DNA from: Paraspadella gotoi
Lineage: Eukaryota; Chaetognatha
DNA length: 64,000 nucleotides
Direction: 5' to 3'
Assembly: GCA_051294375.1 (NCBI GenBank)
Contig: CM119270.1
Location: 17,171,904-17,235,903 of the forward strand
Below, piece by piece: positions 13,301 to 25,793 of the stretch (the first letter of the stretch is position 1; each line of letters begins with the position of its first letter). The position numbers and the translations under genes were made by a program. Below the pieces are notes generated by a model. It ran no database searches, had not been told where the DNA came from, and worked only from the letters and a program-made list of their open reading frames with translations.

Positions 13301-13520
13301 AAAATCTTCGTGCGTCGGTCGGTCGAGATCGGTCGTCGTCACGTCGTCATCTTCTTCGAAACTCGTCGTCGTCGTCGTCTGTGCCGTCGTCGTCGTCCAA
13401 AAAAACAAAACAAAAAAAAAAGAAAGAAAGAAAAAACTCGGAATTCGTACGACCTCAAAACTGAATTGATTTGGGACTACAGATCTAGTTACTCGAAAAA
13501 CTTTCATCTAGATGAGCATC
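10326..13520. repeat. Direct repeat, copy 2 (indel-rich copy)
   Basis: This is a same-orientation copy of 5930-8570, lengthened by hundreds of small insertions. Differences are mostly one- to few-base indels scattered evenly, including in homopolymers, which fits unpolished long-read sequence better than biological divergence. It begins directly at a 25-N gap. No coding exon was recognised. Confidence 0.75.
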
Positions 13521-13739
13521 GTTCTAAAGCAACTCTGTGTATTTAAATATCAGAATAATATGGCAGCTATCGACATAAGAAACAATTGACAAACATTAAC
13601 TACCCTGCATAATTATCATCATAATCCGACAATCCAGGTTCAAAAAGTAATGCCGAAAAATAGGGGAAAATCGGTCAAATATCGCACACTTCAGGGACGC
13701 GTATCAACTTATCCTTTTAAAATCCGGCTAGGTTTTGAT

Positions 13740-15220
13740 CTCAAGCAAAAGATATAGTATACTGCGTAGTACTAAGCTTTAGTAACCCGGCGCTTCACAG
13801 TGAGATCCTGGCCTAGATTTTCAGAAAAATCCGTTCAGTTAAAAAATATTATTTTTATTATAATATTACTCATAAAATATTTTTTTAAAATTTATTTTCA
13901 AAATATTAAAGATAATTAAAACACATTTTTTATAATTTATAAATAAATATAATATTAGATAGTGAATTTTATAATAAATATATATTATTATTAGATTATT
14001 ACTAGGATAATATAAGATAATAATATATTAAAATCATAATAATATAATAAAAATAATAATTCTATATATTTTAACAAAAAAAATATTCTCATGTTTATTG
14101 TATTATTATTATTTTAACTTATTATTATTATTATTATAATTTTATTAAGAATAAAAAAATGAAATTTTTTAAAACCTTTAGTTTATATTTAATATAATTA
14201 TTATATTTTATTCAAATTAAAATTTTTTTAAAATCTTATATTTTTTAAATCATACCATAAGTAAAAAAATTTTGCCGTTTAAAAAAATTAGCTAATTTTA
14301 TTAATAAAAGATATATGTATTTTGATACATATAATCAGTTTATTTTAAATCATGATAATAGTACCGGTTTCTCGAGACTTGAAATAAAAAGTTTTATTAT
14401 TTCAATACTATAATTAATAATTAATATAAATATTATTTATCATATTTGATATATTCCAAATATATGATATATTGACTTATGATAAGGTTTAAAAATTTAT
14501 TTTTCTAGCATTTCGGACTCCAACGCACACTGTGCGACGATTTTTGTTTATTTAATATTTCTTCCTCTTTTTTAAATTGCCTTATATTGAGAAAAACGCC
14601 CTTTTGAATTAAGCTCGCGCTCTTAACCTGATTTGATAGATAAAAACAATACAGGTTTCTGTCAATTGCTGATAAAAAAATTGAAAAAAATGAAAGGCTT
14701 GACCTATGCAAAGTCTTTCACCTAAAAACCGAGTTTCATAGAGTTCTGATTGGCTTATTATCAGTTGGTTCAATTTAAGATGCAAGAATCTTTAATTTTG
14801 CTTTTTCGCATCATGTCAGAGAAGACAATACAGGTTTCGAAACTGTACTAACCATGTATTGGGATTTTTGGTCTTTTTTACCAGAGCGGAGGTTTCTTGG
14901 AATAGGAGAAAAAAAGATTCCCTGAGACAGTCCATTTAAATACCATTTTTATGGGCATGATAAAATGGGAAATTCTGAATCGACGTGTTGAGTCTTTTCT
15001 TACGCTCCGATTGGATACTCACTTAGCGACGAGCAGAGTTTCTTTGATCGGTGTTTATCTGCCTATTGCATAATTTTGTTTGGCCTTGATTATGACAGGT
15101 TTTGAATAGAAGTGAAATATAAAAGGAAACTTTAGAATCGAGTTCCGATTCGATACGAATGCTCATTTCTTAATTATACACTTTATTAGTCCGCATGTTT
15201 AATTTAAAACTAATGAAGTT
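13740..15220. repeat. Inverted repeat, right arm
   Basis: This is the reverse complement of 8640-9990, with small indels throughout. Together the arms enclose the 25-N gaps and the indel-rich copy of the direct repeat. No gene was recognised. Confidence 0.75.
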
Positions 15221-17151
15221 TACGAAATATAACGCTTTTGAAGGATCGCGTTCGAAATCGTAACTACAATTTACCAAAAACGATCGTATTTTTCGTAAGC
15301 TAGCACATAAGGTTTCTGCGCACAGCTACCTGTAAGAGCCGAGGCCAAGACATCACGCGAAGATCGGTAAATTTTCGATTTTCACGTTTTGAGAAAACGG
15401 CGAGAAGGGGGCCTTAAAGCGTGGGGGAATGTTAATTGAAGGGGGGAAAAACTTGGTCCCGTGATACCATTTTCGTCCTCGGCGGTGTCGATATCTTTTT
15501 CTCGTTTGTAGCGGCAGGAGACTTACTTGACTTAGAGCAGAAATGGCGAAACGAAGGACTGAACATTTTATTGCTCTATCATATCGTTATAATTATTATT
15601 TTATATTATTTGCTCCTAATCATATCGTTAATATTATTATATTAATATCTGAGTAAAAGTTACTCAAAAGTTTTTTTAATTTTTTTTTTTGCGACTAACA
15701 AATAGTTAAAGAAACAACAAAGTTTGTTTGTTTGAATAACAACGAATTTTTTATTTACTTGGAATGTTTTTTCGGCTCTTGCTCTTAAGCCTTCATCAAC
15801 AGACGTTTTGTCTCAATCACAAATTTATCATACTTAACATTGATTAAGAGAGAGAGAGAGAGAAGGAGAGAGAGAGAGAGAGGAGAGAGAGGTAAAAGTA
15901 AAGCTTCCAACAAAGAGGTGAGAAAAAGGATCGAAGTGGTCAGATCTGGGGAGAGAAGAAAGAGGAAAGTAGAGTCATGAAGATATAATAAATGGTGAAC
16001 ATATTGAGAAGAGACAGAGGAGAGAAAGAAAATTACATTTTGTAATGTATAATAACAAAAATGAAATGAAAATAGAATAATAACAATTTAAGGATTAAAA
16101 TAAAATAATGAATATTAAGAGACTTCAAAGCTACCAAATTTATTAACTATTTAAGATTTGACATATAGTGGAAAAAGAGAAGAATGTGTGGTTAGGGATA
16201 GCAAGTTACAGAGGAGAGAAAATATAGAGATACTGAGAAAAAGAGCTTTCAAAAATGGCTGGCCCCCCCCCCGGAGCCTGGCAAAGCAGGACGTTGAACC
16301 TATCAACAAACAAACATTGTGTTTCTTTAACACTATTTATATGTATATTCACTTCTACTAACGAAAGAAGGACATAGTATAATGACTAAAATAATATAAT
16401 AACTGCCAGAGTTTCAGTTTGGACATTCTATAATCATCCATATTAAACTTATTCGAATGACTTTTTATAAATATTTTCAAATGGCAGACAGTTTTTCAAA
16501 AATTTTGGTTATACAAAAACGAACAATGATAAATTACAAAAACATTCACCAAAACTCTCCAAGATATTTCCTTCTAGTAAAAGAAACAACCATTGAGAGA
16601 AGGCAAGAAAGAACGAAAAGCGAGTGAGCAAGAAAATGCGTGGGCATCCGTAATCACAAGCTAGTAATAGTGAGTAGATCGCTATTTCTCGACCTTAATC
16701 ACTTAATCAGCCTAGCAGATTTTGGAGCTATTAATTTGAGTAACTGGAAGAGGCACAGAACGCGAAGAGAAGCGGATGTAAAAGTTGATGAGAAATGATC
16801 CGCATATGGAGTAGGGTTTGGGAAGAGGAAGGTAAGGTAAGCGAAGAGTAGAGCTAGAAGAAGAAAATAAGAAGATAAGAAAGGAAAGATACGGAAGAAG
16901 ACAAAACTAGAGAAAAAGGTTAAAAAATAAGAGAAAAGAAAAGATAAAGAGAGAAGATAAACTATTAAGAAAATAAGAGAAATCAAAGCTCGAAAGACCA
17001 ACGAAACAACAAAAAAGCTAATGCAAATAAAAAAAGTCAAACGACCGATAAATGACAACGGCGTCGCGAGGAATGGTCAATGTCGTCCTTGAGACGCATT
17101 GCCCGAGTACGCGTCTCCAGGCGCCGTCGTACATCACGGGCCCCGTTCCCA
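15221..17151. other. Intergenic region downstream of the PAR bZIP gene
   Basis: This stretch contains GA-rich microsatellites (15849-15892), purine-rich tracts (16570-17050) and AT-rich filler. Short open frames are low-complexity and lack splice sites or motifs. The 3' end of the minus-strand bZIP gene borders it, so its 3' UTR probably lies here. Confidence 0.4.
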
Positions 17152-17960
17152 TCACGGCGCACGCATCTCTTTCCCCGCGCCGTCACTGGGTCTAAGCTCC
17201 GAGTCCTCGATCGAGGTCATTTGATTTTCGTTCGAAAACTTTTCGATTTCACGATGAAGATTTTCGTTTTCTTTTTCCAAAAACGAAGCGCGAGCCAGAA
17301 TTTGGTTCATTTTCATCCTGGAAATATTGGAAAAAAAGAAAAAAAATAATTAAATGATTTAAAAGTCATAAGTAAATTCATTTGATTCAATAAAGTGTTT
17401 ATCGCATGTATCAAAATAAATTTACATATATACCAATGACATTTATGAGCGATTTATATAAAATAAATTTGCATATTGAAAAATCGAAATCCGATATTGT
17501 CACGTGACCAAGCGGGACCCACCGTTGAGATTCTCTGGCTCGTTTGGCGGCGAGATTGTTCTTTTGTCGTCTCTCCCAGTATTTGGAATCCTTGAGATCG
17601 TCGGGGACTAAATTCTAGTAAAATAATTATTAAATAAGTAAAGGAAGAAATATATGAATAAATACGTAAGTAAATAAATAAATAATAGAAACCTTTTTCG
17701 ATTTTCTCGCCATGGGTCGCGGGACGAGATCGTTGGCGTCCAACTTCATCTTCTTCGGATCGAAGACGTCAGAGTCCGGATTCTGGTCGGAGGCGAAGCG
17801 AGGCTCTGATTGGTCAGGAACGGAAGAAGGAAACGCTCTGATTAGTCGAAAAACTCTTGCGTCAAAATATTTGGGTTTTTTCTTTCATTATTTTTCCTTT
17901 CAATTGATTTTTTTTTAATTTTAAAAATCTTTTCCTTTTTTCTTTCTTTTTTTCTTTTTT

Positions 17961-18004
<44 letters not shown>

Positions 18005-19282
18005 TCATTCTTTCTTTCTTTCTTTCTTTCTCTCTCTCTTTCTCTTTTTCTCTTGATTCCTACTTTTGGTGTCATGTCGAAACTCTTCCGCATCCTTCTG
18101 GCAGAGAAGATGCTCCAGAATGTTCGATTGCGGCGCACCGGATTGCTGCAAAGAGTGTTGATGGGGTTGTGGCGGCTGCGCGCTCGATTGCGGCAAGTGG
18201 GATTGATGCTGTTGCTGTTGAGTTTGCTGGACATTGTTCGTGGTAGGTAGTTCGATCAGCCGGGCTATCGATTGCGGCAGCTCAGTTTTATGCTGTTGAA
18301 GTGGTTGCGGCAACTGGTGATGATGCGGATAAGACTCGGTCGACGCGGACCGTCGAGTTTTGAGCGTTTCCAAATCCGATCTGTAAATAGAAGCGATAAC
18401 AACCAACTAATTGAATCATCATCGGCGCTATTTTCCCAGAGCGCTCTATTTAGAATTATAATCCTTAACTTAGTTTTAACTCTAAATATCTTGTTTTATA
18501 CTCTTCTTAAAAGTTTAGCCCGATCTCTAATTCTTACTTCAAACCTTAACCTAATCTCTAACATTACCTCTAACCTTAACCTAATCTCTAACCCTTATCC
18601 TTAACTTTAACTTTATTTCTTAAACTTAAACCCTCATTCCTTACACTAATTCTTAAACAAAACTTTAACCAATTCTCCAGCTGTTGGACTCAAATCCCTA
18701 ACCTTAATCCCTAACCTACTCTTTATCCCATAATTTAATTATCGAATCTCAAAACAAATTTAATTCTTAATTTAAGTTGAAATGCGCGCATTTGGGAAAA
18801 GAGTTTCAGAACGGGCACTCACTGGTTTTCGTGCCTCTCGAAGGCTTCGTCGCTGTTGTTGTTGTTGTTGTTGAAGTTGCTGTAGTAGTATTCTTCATAG
18901 TTGTTGTTGTTGTTGTTGTCGTGATCGTCTTTGCCAACGAAGGAGTTGGCTGGAGGAAGAGGAAGAGGAGGAGGAAGAGGAAGAGGAGGAGGTGAAGTTA
19001 TTTTCTGGAGGACGTCGACGTCGTAGTTGTAGTTGCAGATGTAAGCGCCTTCGTCGACGAGCTGATTGAGGACGGGACGAGGGGATCGGCCTTCGATGGT
19101 CGGGGCGAGGAACTCGAGGCTCACGTCGATCGATTCCGCGGGGTAAGTCTAATGCGAGGGTAAGGGACGGAGAAAGAGAATATTGAGATTTTGTTAAATA
19201 CGTACTTTTGAAAGCAATTTAATATTAAAAAAATATAAAAGGTAAAGCAAACAAGAAAAATTACCCAAAAAATGTTAAGATA

Positions 19283-19357
<75 letters not shown>

Positions 19358-19831
19358 CTACATGTAAATCGCTATGATAGAATTTACAAAGCTTTAGAAT
19401 AAAATTTAAAAAAAAATGTAGTATCGACAAAATCTTAAAAGCATAAAGATCGAGCCGCTTTCGATAGTNNNNNNNNNNNNNNNNNNNNNNNNNCAAATCT
19501 TAAAAGCATAAAGATCGAAGCCGGGAAGCTTTCGATATAAGTAACCCAAATATTGATGCGATGATAACCAAATATTGATGCGATGATAAACCCAAATCAT
19601 TGACCGCGATTGATAAACCAATAATATGCGAATGATAACCCAAAATATGCACTGAGTGGATGAATATAATACAAATTGCATTGAGCGATGAAGTCCATTC
19701 TGATTATTGATGATAATCATCATTGAACGATTGATAAGTCATTCATTGATGCATGATAGTGAATAATACATTTGACGCTTGCTGAATCAGTTCATCGTAA
19801 ATAAAACAAACCAAATGCGTTGATGATGGAA

Positions 19832-19866
<35 letters not shown>

Positions 19867-20103
19867 GGAGAGAGAGAAGAGAGAAGAGAGAGGAGATGAT
19901 GAGAAGAGAGGAGAGACGAGGCTGGACAGTTTTCCCGCCAACGAAACGCTATTATTTAGGTCTTCTTCTCGTGTTTATATAAGAATAATCAGAATTTTTA
20001 GAACAAAAATCACGAAAATCTCGGATGGTAAATTGTGATTGTTATGTGGTATTTGAAGGAATAAAAGCGCGGTAATAAAGGCGATAATAAAGTTTTTAGA
20101 AGG

Positions 20104-20179
<76 letters not shown>

Positions 20180-22980
20180 AAGGAGGAGCAAGAGAGGGAG
20201 GGAATAGAAAAAGAGAGAGAGGAGAGAGTTTTCCACCAACGAGACGCATTATTAGAGTCTCACTCTCTGTAATTTCTGGTTATCCGTTGCCTCGCAACGC
20301 GTCGTGAAATGGGTCTATGTTGATTTTTTTTTTATACACATAACCGCGTTATTAGGTCATGTTCCTCGACATTGTTTACTTGTTGCTCCGCAACGACCAC
20401 GAAAATCTAGGGTTAAGTAAGTTATTGTATTTTGGGATTTGTATTGAGATAAAATAATAAATGGCGATAATAAAGTTTTAGAGGAAAAAATCCACGAAAA
20501 ATCTCCGGAATAAATTGGCGATAATAAAAGTTTTTAGAAGGAAAAAAAAGAGAGAGAGAAAGAGGAGAGAGAAAGAGAGAGGAAGAGAGAAGAGAGAGAG
20601 AAAGAGAGATGAGAGAGAAAAAAGATTGTTCTTTTTTTAGGAGAAACCAGACCCGAGGTCAAATTTTATATTTGCATATTTAATTAATCTTATAAATAGT
20701 TATCACAACTCAATAATTATTATTTAAAAAAAGTTAAAAATGATTAAATATATACGACTAAAAATATTATAATTTTAATAATAGTACAAGATTTATCAGA
20801 TAAACAAAAAAGTATGTTAAATTTGACCTATATCTCTCTTATCAACTCCTATTTTAGATATTATAATTTGCAATTTTAGTGGCCAACCGGGTCATAGTGG
20901 TTGCGTAATAATAAAATTTAAAAACAAAATGGTTTTTTTTTATATTTAATGCATGCAATTTATTATTCGGCGAAAGTGCTGCTATATATAGTCCATTGTA
21001 GCTATTTATTATTGATGAATGCATAGTTATTCTTCATTAAAAATAGATAAGAAGAAACGAGAGACTAATAAGAGAGAGAGAGAGAGAGATGATAGAGAGA
21101 GTGATATTTGAGGAAAACGCTCACAACACCAGAGCCTAATCATTACCATCTCTCTATCCAATTTATCCTCATCTACGATCCGACTAAATTGGGGATTTTG
21201 TATTGAAAAAACAACAAGCGCGGAATAAATTGGCCGATAACTAAAAGTTTTGAGAAGGAAAAATAATCAATATCATATGACATTCTTCGACATTCTCTAT
21301 CACTCGAACGATCTGCGAGACTACAGAGGAAGACAGAAGAGCAGATAAGGAGCAGAAGAAGAAGATATGAAAGTGTAAGAAAAGAGAGCAATGAAAGATG
21401 TCCCATATAAGACAAAGAGACGAACCTAGATCAAGCGCTCACTGATAGCCTGACTAGTCACCATGAGATCCTGAATACTGCTGTTTTTCGTAATGGGTAT
21501 CCAGAAAAGTCGCCAGTAAAACTGCAAAAAATGAAAATATAAGGGAAAGCAAATTAAACTATTATAAATATTAAAAAAAGTAAAAAAAGGACAAAAAATA
21601 TGTTACAATGATTTACAATTGGAAATATTTTCCAATTTTTTCCAAAGCGCAGCTTGTAAAAGGATTTATTTAAAAATATATATGTATTTAAAAAATATAA
21701 GACATTCTTATTAAAAAATCCTGTGAAGTTAATCCATATTATTAAAAAATTTTAAAAAATTTTTTGAATTATATTTCAATATAGTATACTGCATATGAAA
21801 TAATTAGAGGTAAAGCATTCATATAACAATACTAATAATTTGGAATATAAGTGATACTTTATATCATCATTTGCATAATCTCGCAGTTAAATCATAATGA
21901 ACGGTGAAATTCAAACAAAAAATACTACTAAATCAATGTATATGAAAATATCCAGCATTTACAAGATGAAAAAGCACATACATCAATATTAAAAGTTTTA
22001 ACTATTACTAATGATCGCACACTATTATGTGAAAACTATTACAATCATAATTATAAATGAATTTTAGTTTAAAAAAACCGAATAAAAGTCACAGCCAACA
22101 TAAAAGCGTAGTTAGTTTTTATATATGAAACAGCGTGACGGACGACGACGACGACGCGACGACGGAGTCACAAAGGAAGCAACCCCTAAAAAACATGTAG
22201 TAGAGCCTGACCCGGCTTCGCCGGTCAAGGCTCGATAATAACTACACTAAAATCATAATCGACAGAACCAACGAGTCTTACCCCGTCCCAAGAATTAGCC
22301 TCCACCGCGGACCGCCATTTTGTTCCGTCCTGCGTCGCGTGTGACGCGTCGCCATGGAAACGAGAGAAGATGTCGTCGTCGTTTCGATCTTCGAGTCCGG
22401 ATTTGAACGCGACTGCGAAAAATAATACTTTTTTTTTAGTAAAAAGTAAAAGAGAAAATACCACACTGTTCATTTGTTCGTCGCTAACTTTATCACGCGA
22501 CTACAGCGCCAAATAATATTAGTGGATAAAATTGAAAGTAGATGAGCAAAACGAAGGAGCATCTGCATTTATGATAATCGAACATCGAAGGTATCTTAAG
22601 GTATTAGGATTGTTATCATCAGGTAATTACAAAGTTTGGCAATCGAAGTCATGGTAAAAAGTTGCGACTCACCAAACTAAAAACCTCGTGAGATTTGAAA
22701 CGCTTATCTGATAACGTAAACCGTATGAAGTAAGTTCACGATAAAACCCAAAGATCGCTCGACCAATTCTGATCTTAAAAAAAAAAAAAATCTCCCGAGT
22801 GCGTAATTCGCCAATCGCGAGTCCCCGCAGGAAATTTTCGACCAATCGCGAGACGCGGACTCGAACCCGGGTTCCACCGATCGTGCGATTAACATAATTC
22901 TTTAGTTTCTACTCACGTTGACGTTGGGGGGCGGACGAGAAGAGCTTCTTTCGTGGATCCATCAACGCCGCGCGCAACAT
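17152..22980 (-). CDS. PAR-domain bZIP transcription factor (HLF/TEF/DBP/Pdp1 family)
   Basis: Seven exons join in frame: 22980-22917, 22412-22282, 19148-18823, 18380-18064, 17805-17693, 17614-17523, 17317-17152. Exon 1 starts [12 protein letters not shown] and ends at a perfect GTGAGT donor. Exon 3 has [13 protein letters not shown], resembling the conserved segment of PAR factors. Exon 4 is Gln/Pro-rich and probably activating. Exon 5 carries the PAR region, with [18 protein letters not shown]. Exon 6 carries the end of PAR and the basic region, [17 protein letters not shown] then [11 protein letters not shown]. Exon 7 starts the zipper, [15 protein letters not shown], and ends only 54 codons in. 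PAR factors bind DNA as dimers in the nucleus and act in circadian, neural and metabolic programmes. The zipper is shorter than usual. The 3.1 kb intron 2 contains an error-rich repeat region, so a missed exon is possible. Confidence 0.9.
17937..18052. repeat. (TTTC)n microsatellite next to a splice donor
   Basis: A TTTC/CTTT tetranucleotide run, GAAA on the minus strand, begins within about 12 bases of the donor of PAR bZIP exon 4 (18064) and fills most of that intron. It encodes only poly-Lys/Glu/Arg in artefactual frames. Confidence 0.85.
18460..18735 (+). repeat. Degenerate CTAACC-type repeats inside an intron
   Basis: Intron 3 of the PAR bZIP gene is rich in irregular CTAACC, CCTTAA and CCCTAA words, including a 34-base tandem duplication near 18543 and 18577. 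It resembles degenerate telomere-like repeat (CCCTAA) but the period is irregular. Confidence 0.5.
19284..19358 (+). repeat. (TAA)n microsatellite
   Basis: About 25 perfect TAA/AAT units lie in the large second intron of the PAR bZIP gene, shortly before a 25-N gap at 19469-19493. Confidence 0.9.
19494..21280. repeat. Tandem satellite-like block with (GA)n spacers
   Basis: A module containing TAAATTGGCGATAATAAAGT and AGAAGGAAAAAAAAGAG followed by a (GA)n run recurs imperfectly near 20075, 20460, 20520 and 21220. A second module with CCAACGA(A/G)ACGC recurs at 19938 and 20236. The copies differ by many indels and start at a 25-N gap where the flanking 30 bases are repeated on both sides. It is either a local satellite or several noisy reads of one locus placed head to tail. 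Confidence 0.6.
22845..22900 (-). other. tRNA-like segment (B box), possibly a SINE
   Basis: On the minus strand 22867-22857 reads GGTTCGAGTCC, a perfect match to the RNA polymerase III B box, preceded by CGATCGGTGGAACCCG as in the anticodon and T arms of tRNAs. No matching acceptor stem was found upstream, so an intact tRNA is not supported. It lies in intron 1 of the PAR bZIP gene. Confidence 0.4.
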
Positions 22981-23763
22981 TTTGAGAGCGAGATGGAAAG
23001 AGACAGAGAGAGAGAAAGAGAGAGACGGAGTGACGGAGAGGGAGAAGCGAGAATCTAGTTATGTAGTCGGTTGGATAATCTACGGCGATAATGAATGTTC
23101 CCAAAACTAGTTGGGCGACATTTCGATGTTGGGGACCCGGTTATTTCGCTTGGTTTTCGGCGTAATTGAGACTCTGGTTGAGAGAGAGCGAGAGAGAGAG
23201 GGAGAGGGAGAAAAAAGATGCTTTAATGTGGAATAGAAATCAAAAGGATTTCTTTGAAGTCCCCGACTTCGTTATACATAAGACAGGAATTTAAAAAGAA
23301 ACATGTTTGAAATATAGAGTGGGTTTGAATTACTAACATGCCTACCCAATATTGTACGTAAATTTAATTAACATTAAAAGTTTTAACCTTTTATATTCAT
23401 CAGAACGTTGTATATTATATCCCGTCGGTTTTTTTTTTGGTTTCAAATTCCTACTGCGTGGTTCCTGTGGTCATTCGTGGACATCCTGTGGAGGAAAATA
23501 GAAAAGAAAAACAAAGTGAAAGAAAATTAAAGAACCTGAAAGAAAAAAAAGCGGACGGAAAAAGTATTACCTAATAAGTAATGACGACAATGACATGTAG
23601 TTCAAGCAACTTTTTAGTCGGCAATGACACCAAAATATTTTTCTTCTTTTTTTTAATTGAGCCGCGAGTACTCGCGGAGCAACTCGGGAAGCCAGTTTTC
23701 GGTCGGTCTGTCGGTAGGTCTGTCGGTCAGTACGTCTATCTATTATAATTTACCTATAGTTGG
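22981..23763. other. Upstream flank of the PAR bZIP gene
   Basis: This is probably the promoter region of the PAR bZIP gene. It contains GA tracts (22988-23030, 23180-23215) and a tandem TCGGTCTG-type run near 23700-23735. No clear TATA box was found at a suitable distance from the ATG at 22980, and no exon was seen. Confidence 0.35.
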
Positions 23764-24060
23764 TTGCTTATTTATTTAGACAGAAAAAACCTCAAATCTA
23801 AGGGACTGCTAACGCTGGCTTTAGGAAATCCTAAAACTAGAAGGAATAAAAGACGAAATTTTGATGCAGCTCATGTCATAATTACAAGGGCTAAACGTTT
23901 TTTTAGTCATGTCAAGTCATATCATAAGGGATCAGAGAGAAATACACGAGAAAATAAAGTTACTGCGGCGCAACATATTGGAATCACCGTTCTTGTTTTA
24001 GCATTATATAACTACATAACAGGTTTTCAAATTAAGCACCAAGAAAATCCTTGGTGCTAG
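23764..24060 (+). CDS. Unrecognised 98-codon open frame
   Basis: An uninterrupted frame of 98 codons in AT-rich sequence, with a balanced rather than repetitive composition (basic N-terminal part, then a hydrophobic stretch around ITVLVLALYNYITG). I do not recognise it. In such AT-rich DNA a frame this long is mildly unlikely by chance, so it may be a transposon remnant or an exon. No splice context was established. Confidence 0.2.
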   Translation: MLIYLDRKNLKSKGLLTLALGNPKTRRNKRRNFDAAHVIITRAKRFFSHVKSYHKGSERNTRENKVTAAQHIGITVLVLALYNYITGFQIKHQENPWC

Positions 24061-24347
24061 TCATCGACCTTGTCATTAGAAAAATATATATCAGTTACGT
24101 AATTTATATTTTGTAATCTATTATTAATAGCTTTTAATAGTTTTGATTAAATTTTATTTTTTACTCAAAAGAAGCTTTGGTAGAAAAATATAATTAAGGA
24201 TTTACATTGTCGAAAGTGCGATGTTTTTTAGCATTATTCCGTCACAATGAAAGAACATAATACCTATTTTTATTATAACTATTAAAAATTTAACTATAAA
24301 TAAAAAGGACCCAAGAAAAATATTTTGAAAAAAAAATAATGTAGATG

Positions 24348-24617
24348 CTAGTACAATGTAATTATGAAATTAGTACAACCAATATAAAAATTATCCATTA
24401 ACTTAATAAATAAGCTATCTTGACCCTGACTTTGGACCGACTTTCGTGGTTTAAGGCCTCCATCACACTTACAAGATTGTCCCTGAAAGCTTTCAATCAA
24501 GACTCTCTCACAGTCTCGATTATTCACTCCCAGAGTACCTGGCTTCCCTATCAATTTTACATAAATTGTTTGGAACTCACCTTTAGGGTCCCCGTTAATT
24601 TTCGCTTTCAAAGCCAA
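24348..24617 (-). CDS. Unrecognised 89-codon open frame
   Basis: A minus-strand frame of mixed, protein-like composition containing KINGDPKGEF and VNNRDCERVLIESFQG. No family was recognised and no partner exon was found. It could be a remnant of a mobile element. A chance frame remains possible. Confidence 0.15.
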   Translation of the reverse strand: MALKAKINGDPKGEFQTIYVKLIGKPGTLGVNNRDCERVLIESFQGQSCKCDGGLKPRKSVQSQGQDSLFIKLMDNFYIGCTNFIITLY

Positions 24618-24765
24618 AGCAAGATGTTATGTTTTTGAAAAAAATTATTAAATCAATAACAGTTGTTTTGTTAAGGAAATCCGCCGCTTTTAATCGCGAT
24701 TCTCTTGAACTGATTTGAAAACGAAAGACGGACTTCAAAGTTTTTTATTTCAAAGAGAGAGATGA

Positions 24766-24850
<85 letters not shown>

Positions 24851-24984
24851 CGTGACTTGAGAATTCAGTTTAATGACGTCGTTAAGATTGAGAGAAGAGT
24901 TGAGATTCAAATCCAGTGACTTTTGAAAGGAAACGGTCCAATGCAATGGCATAATGATTAAATTGCGGCGAAATGACTTAAAGT

Positions 24985-25060
24985 TAAAGCAACTTTAACT
25001 CTCTAAGCGTTTCCCCCTCGTCTCCATGGCGAAGTCCTAGGTTCGATCCCCTGGTGTTCC
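24985..25060 (+). other. tRNA-like B box, possible SINE
   Basis: GGTTCGATCCC at 25040-25050 matches the pol III B box and T-loop consensus and is followed within about 25 bases by a TATATA-rich simple repeat, as at SINE tails. No complete tRNA cloverleaf could be drawn. Confidence 0.35.
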
Positions 25061-25153
25061 TGGTTCTGGAACTATATATAGATATATATATTGAAGTAAT
25101 AATGTTCAACTATAAATAAAATTCGTTGCAAACAAAAACTTNNNNNNNNNNNN

Positions 25154-25191
<38 letters not shown>

Positions 25192-25793
25192 AGAGATAAA
25201 AAGAAGTCAGCGAAGTCCACGTGTTTCTACGGTGTTTACCCAAAACATTCCTTATTAAACTGTAAATAATGTGAAGATCATTCAAACTATTCACACCAAA
25301 GTTTTATGTTTATATCTCATAAGAAAACTTAAAGAGTACAATAATAAAACAAAATAGAGCTCATATTTGATTCTGGTTATGACGACAATGCTCTACAGAA
25401 TTTGACCCAAATCTGACGGTAATTAAATCTTTCAACCAATAATTTCCAAAAGCCGGTAATATACAATTCCCAGTCGAGAGGACCGGTGGGTGTTCTTGTT
25501 CCAAAGTTGTATTTATAAAATAAAAAACAATTCTTGAAATCGATAGGTTATCGAAGTCACGTTGCGACGATCAGGATTTTAGTTGGAGATGGATGACGGC
25601 AACTTATTAAGAAAGAAAAAAAAAAGAGTCGAGAAAGATAGAAAGAGAGAAAGAAACAATAGAAAGAAATAGAAAAAAATTGGATTCTACATAAAATATT
25701 CAAAATCATTCAAATTTCAAACGAGAGAGAAAGCACAAAAAGTAAAAAAAAAAAACGATACAAACAAAGTCAACACAATATTTGGTCATAAAA

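Noticed and set aside
21430-21530. Possible additional PAR bZIP exon
   Set aside because: A TTTGCAG acceptor is present, but no frame gives a family motif and exons 2 and 3 already join in phase.
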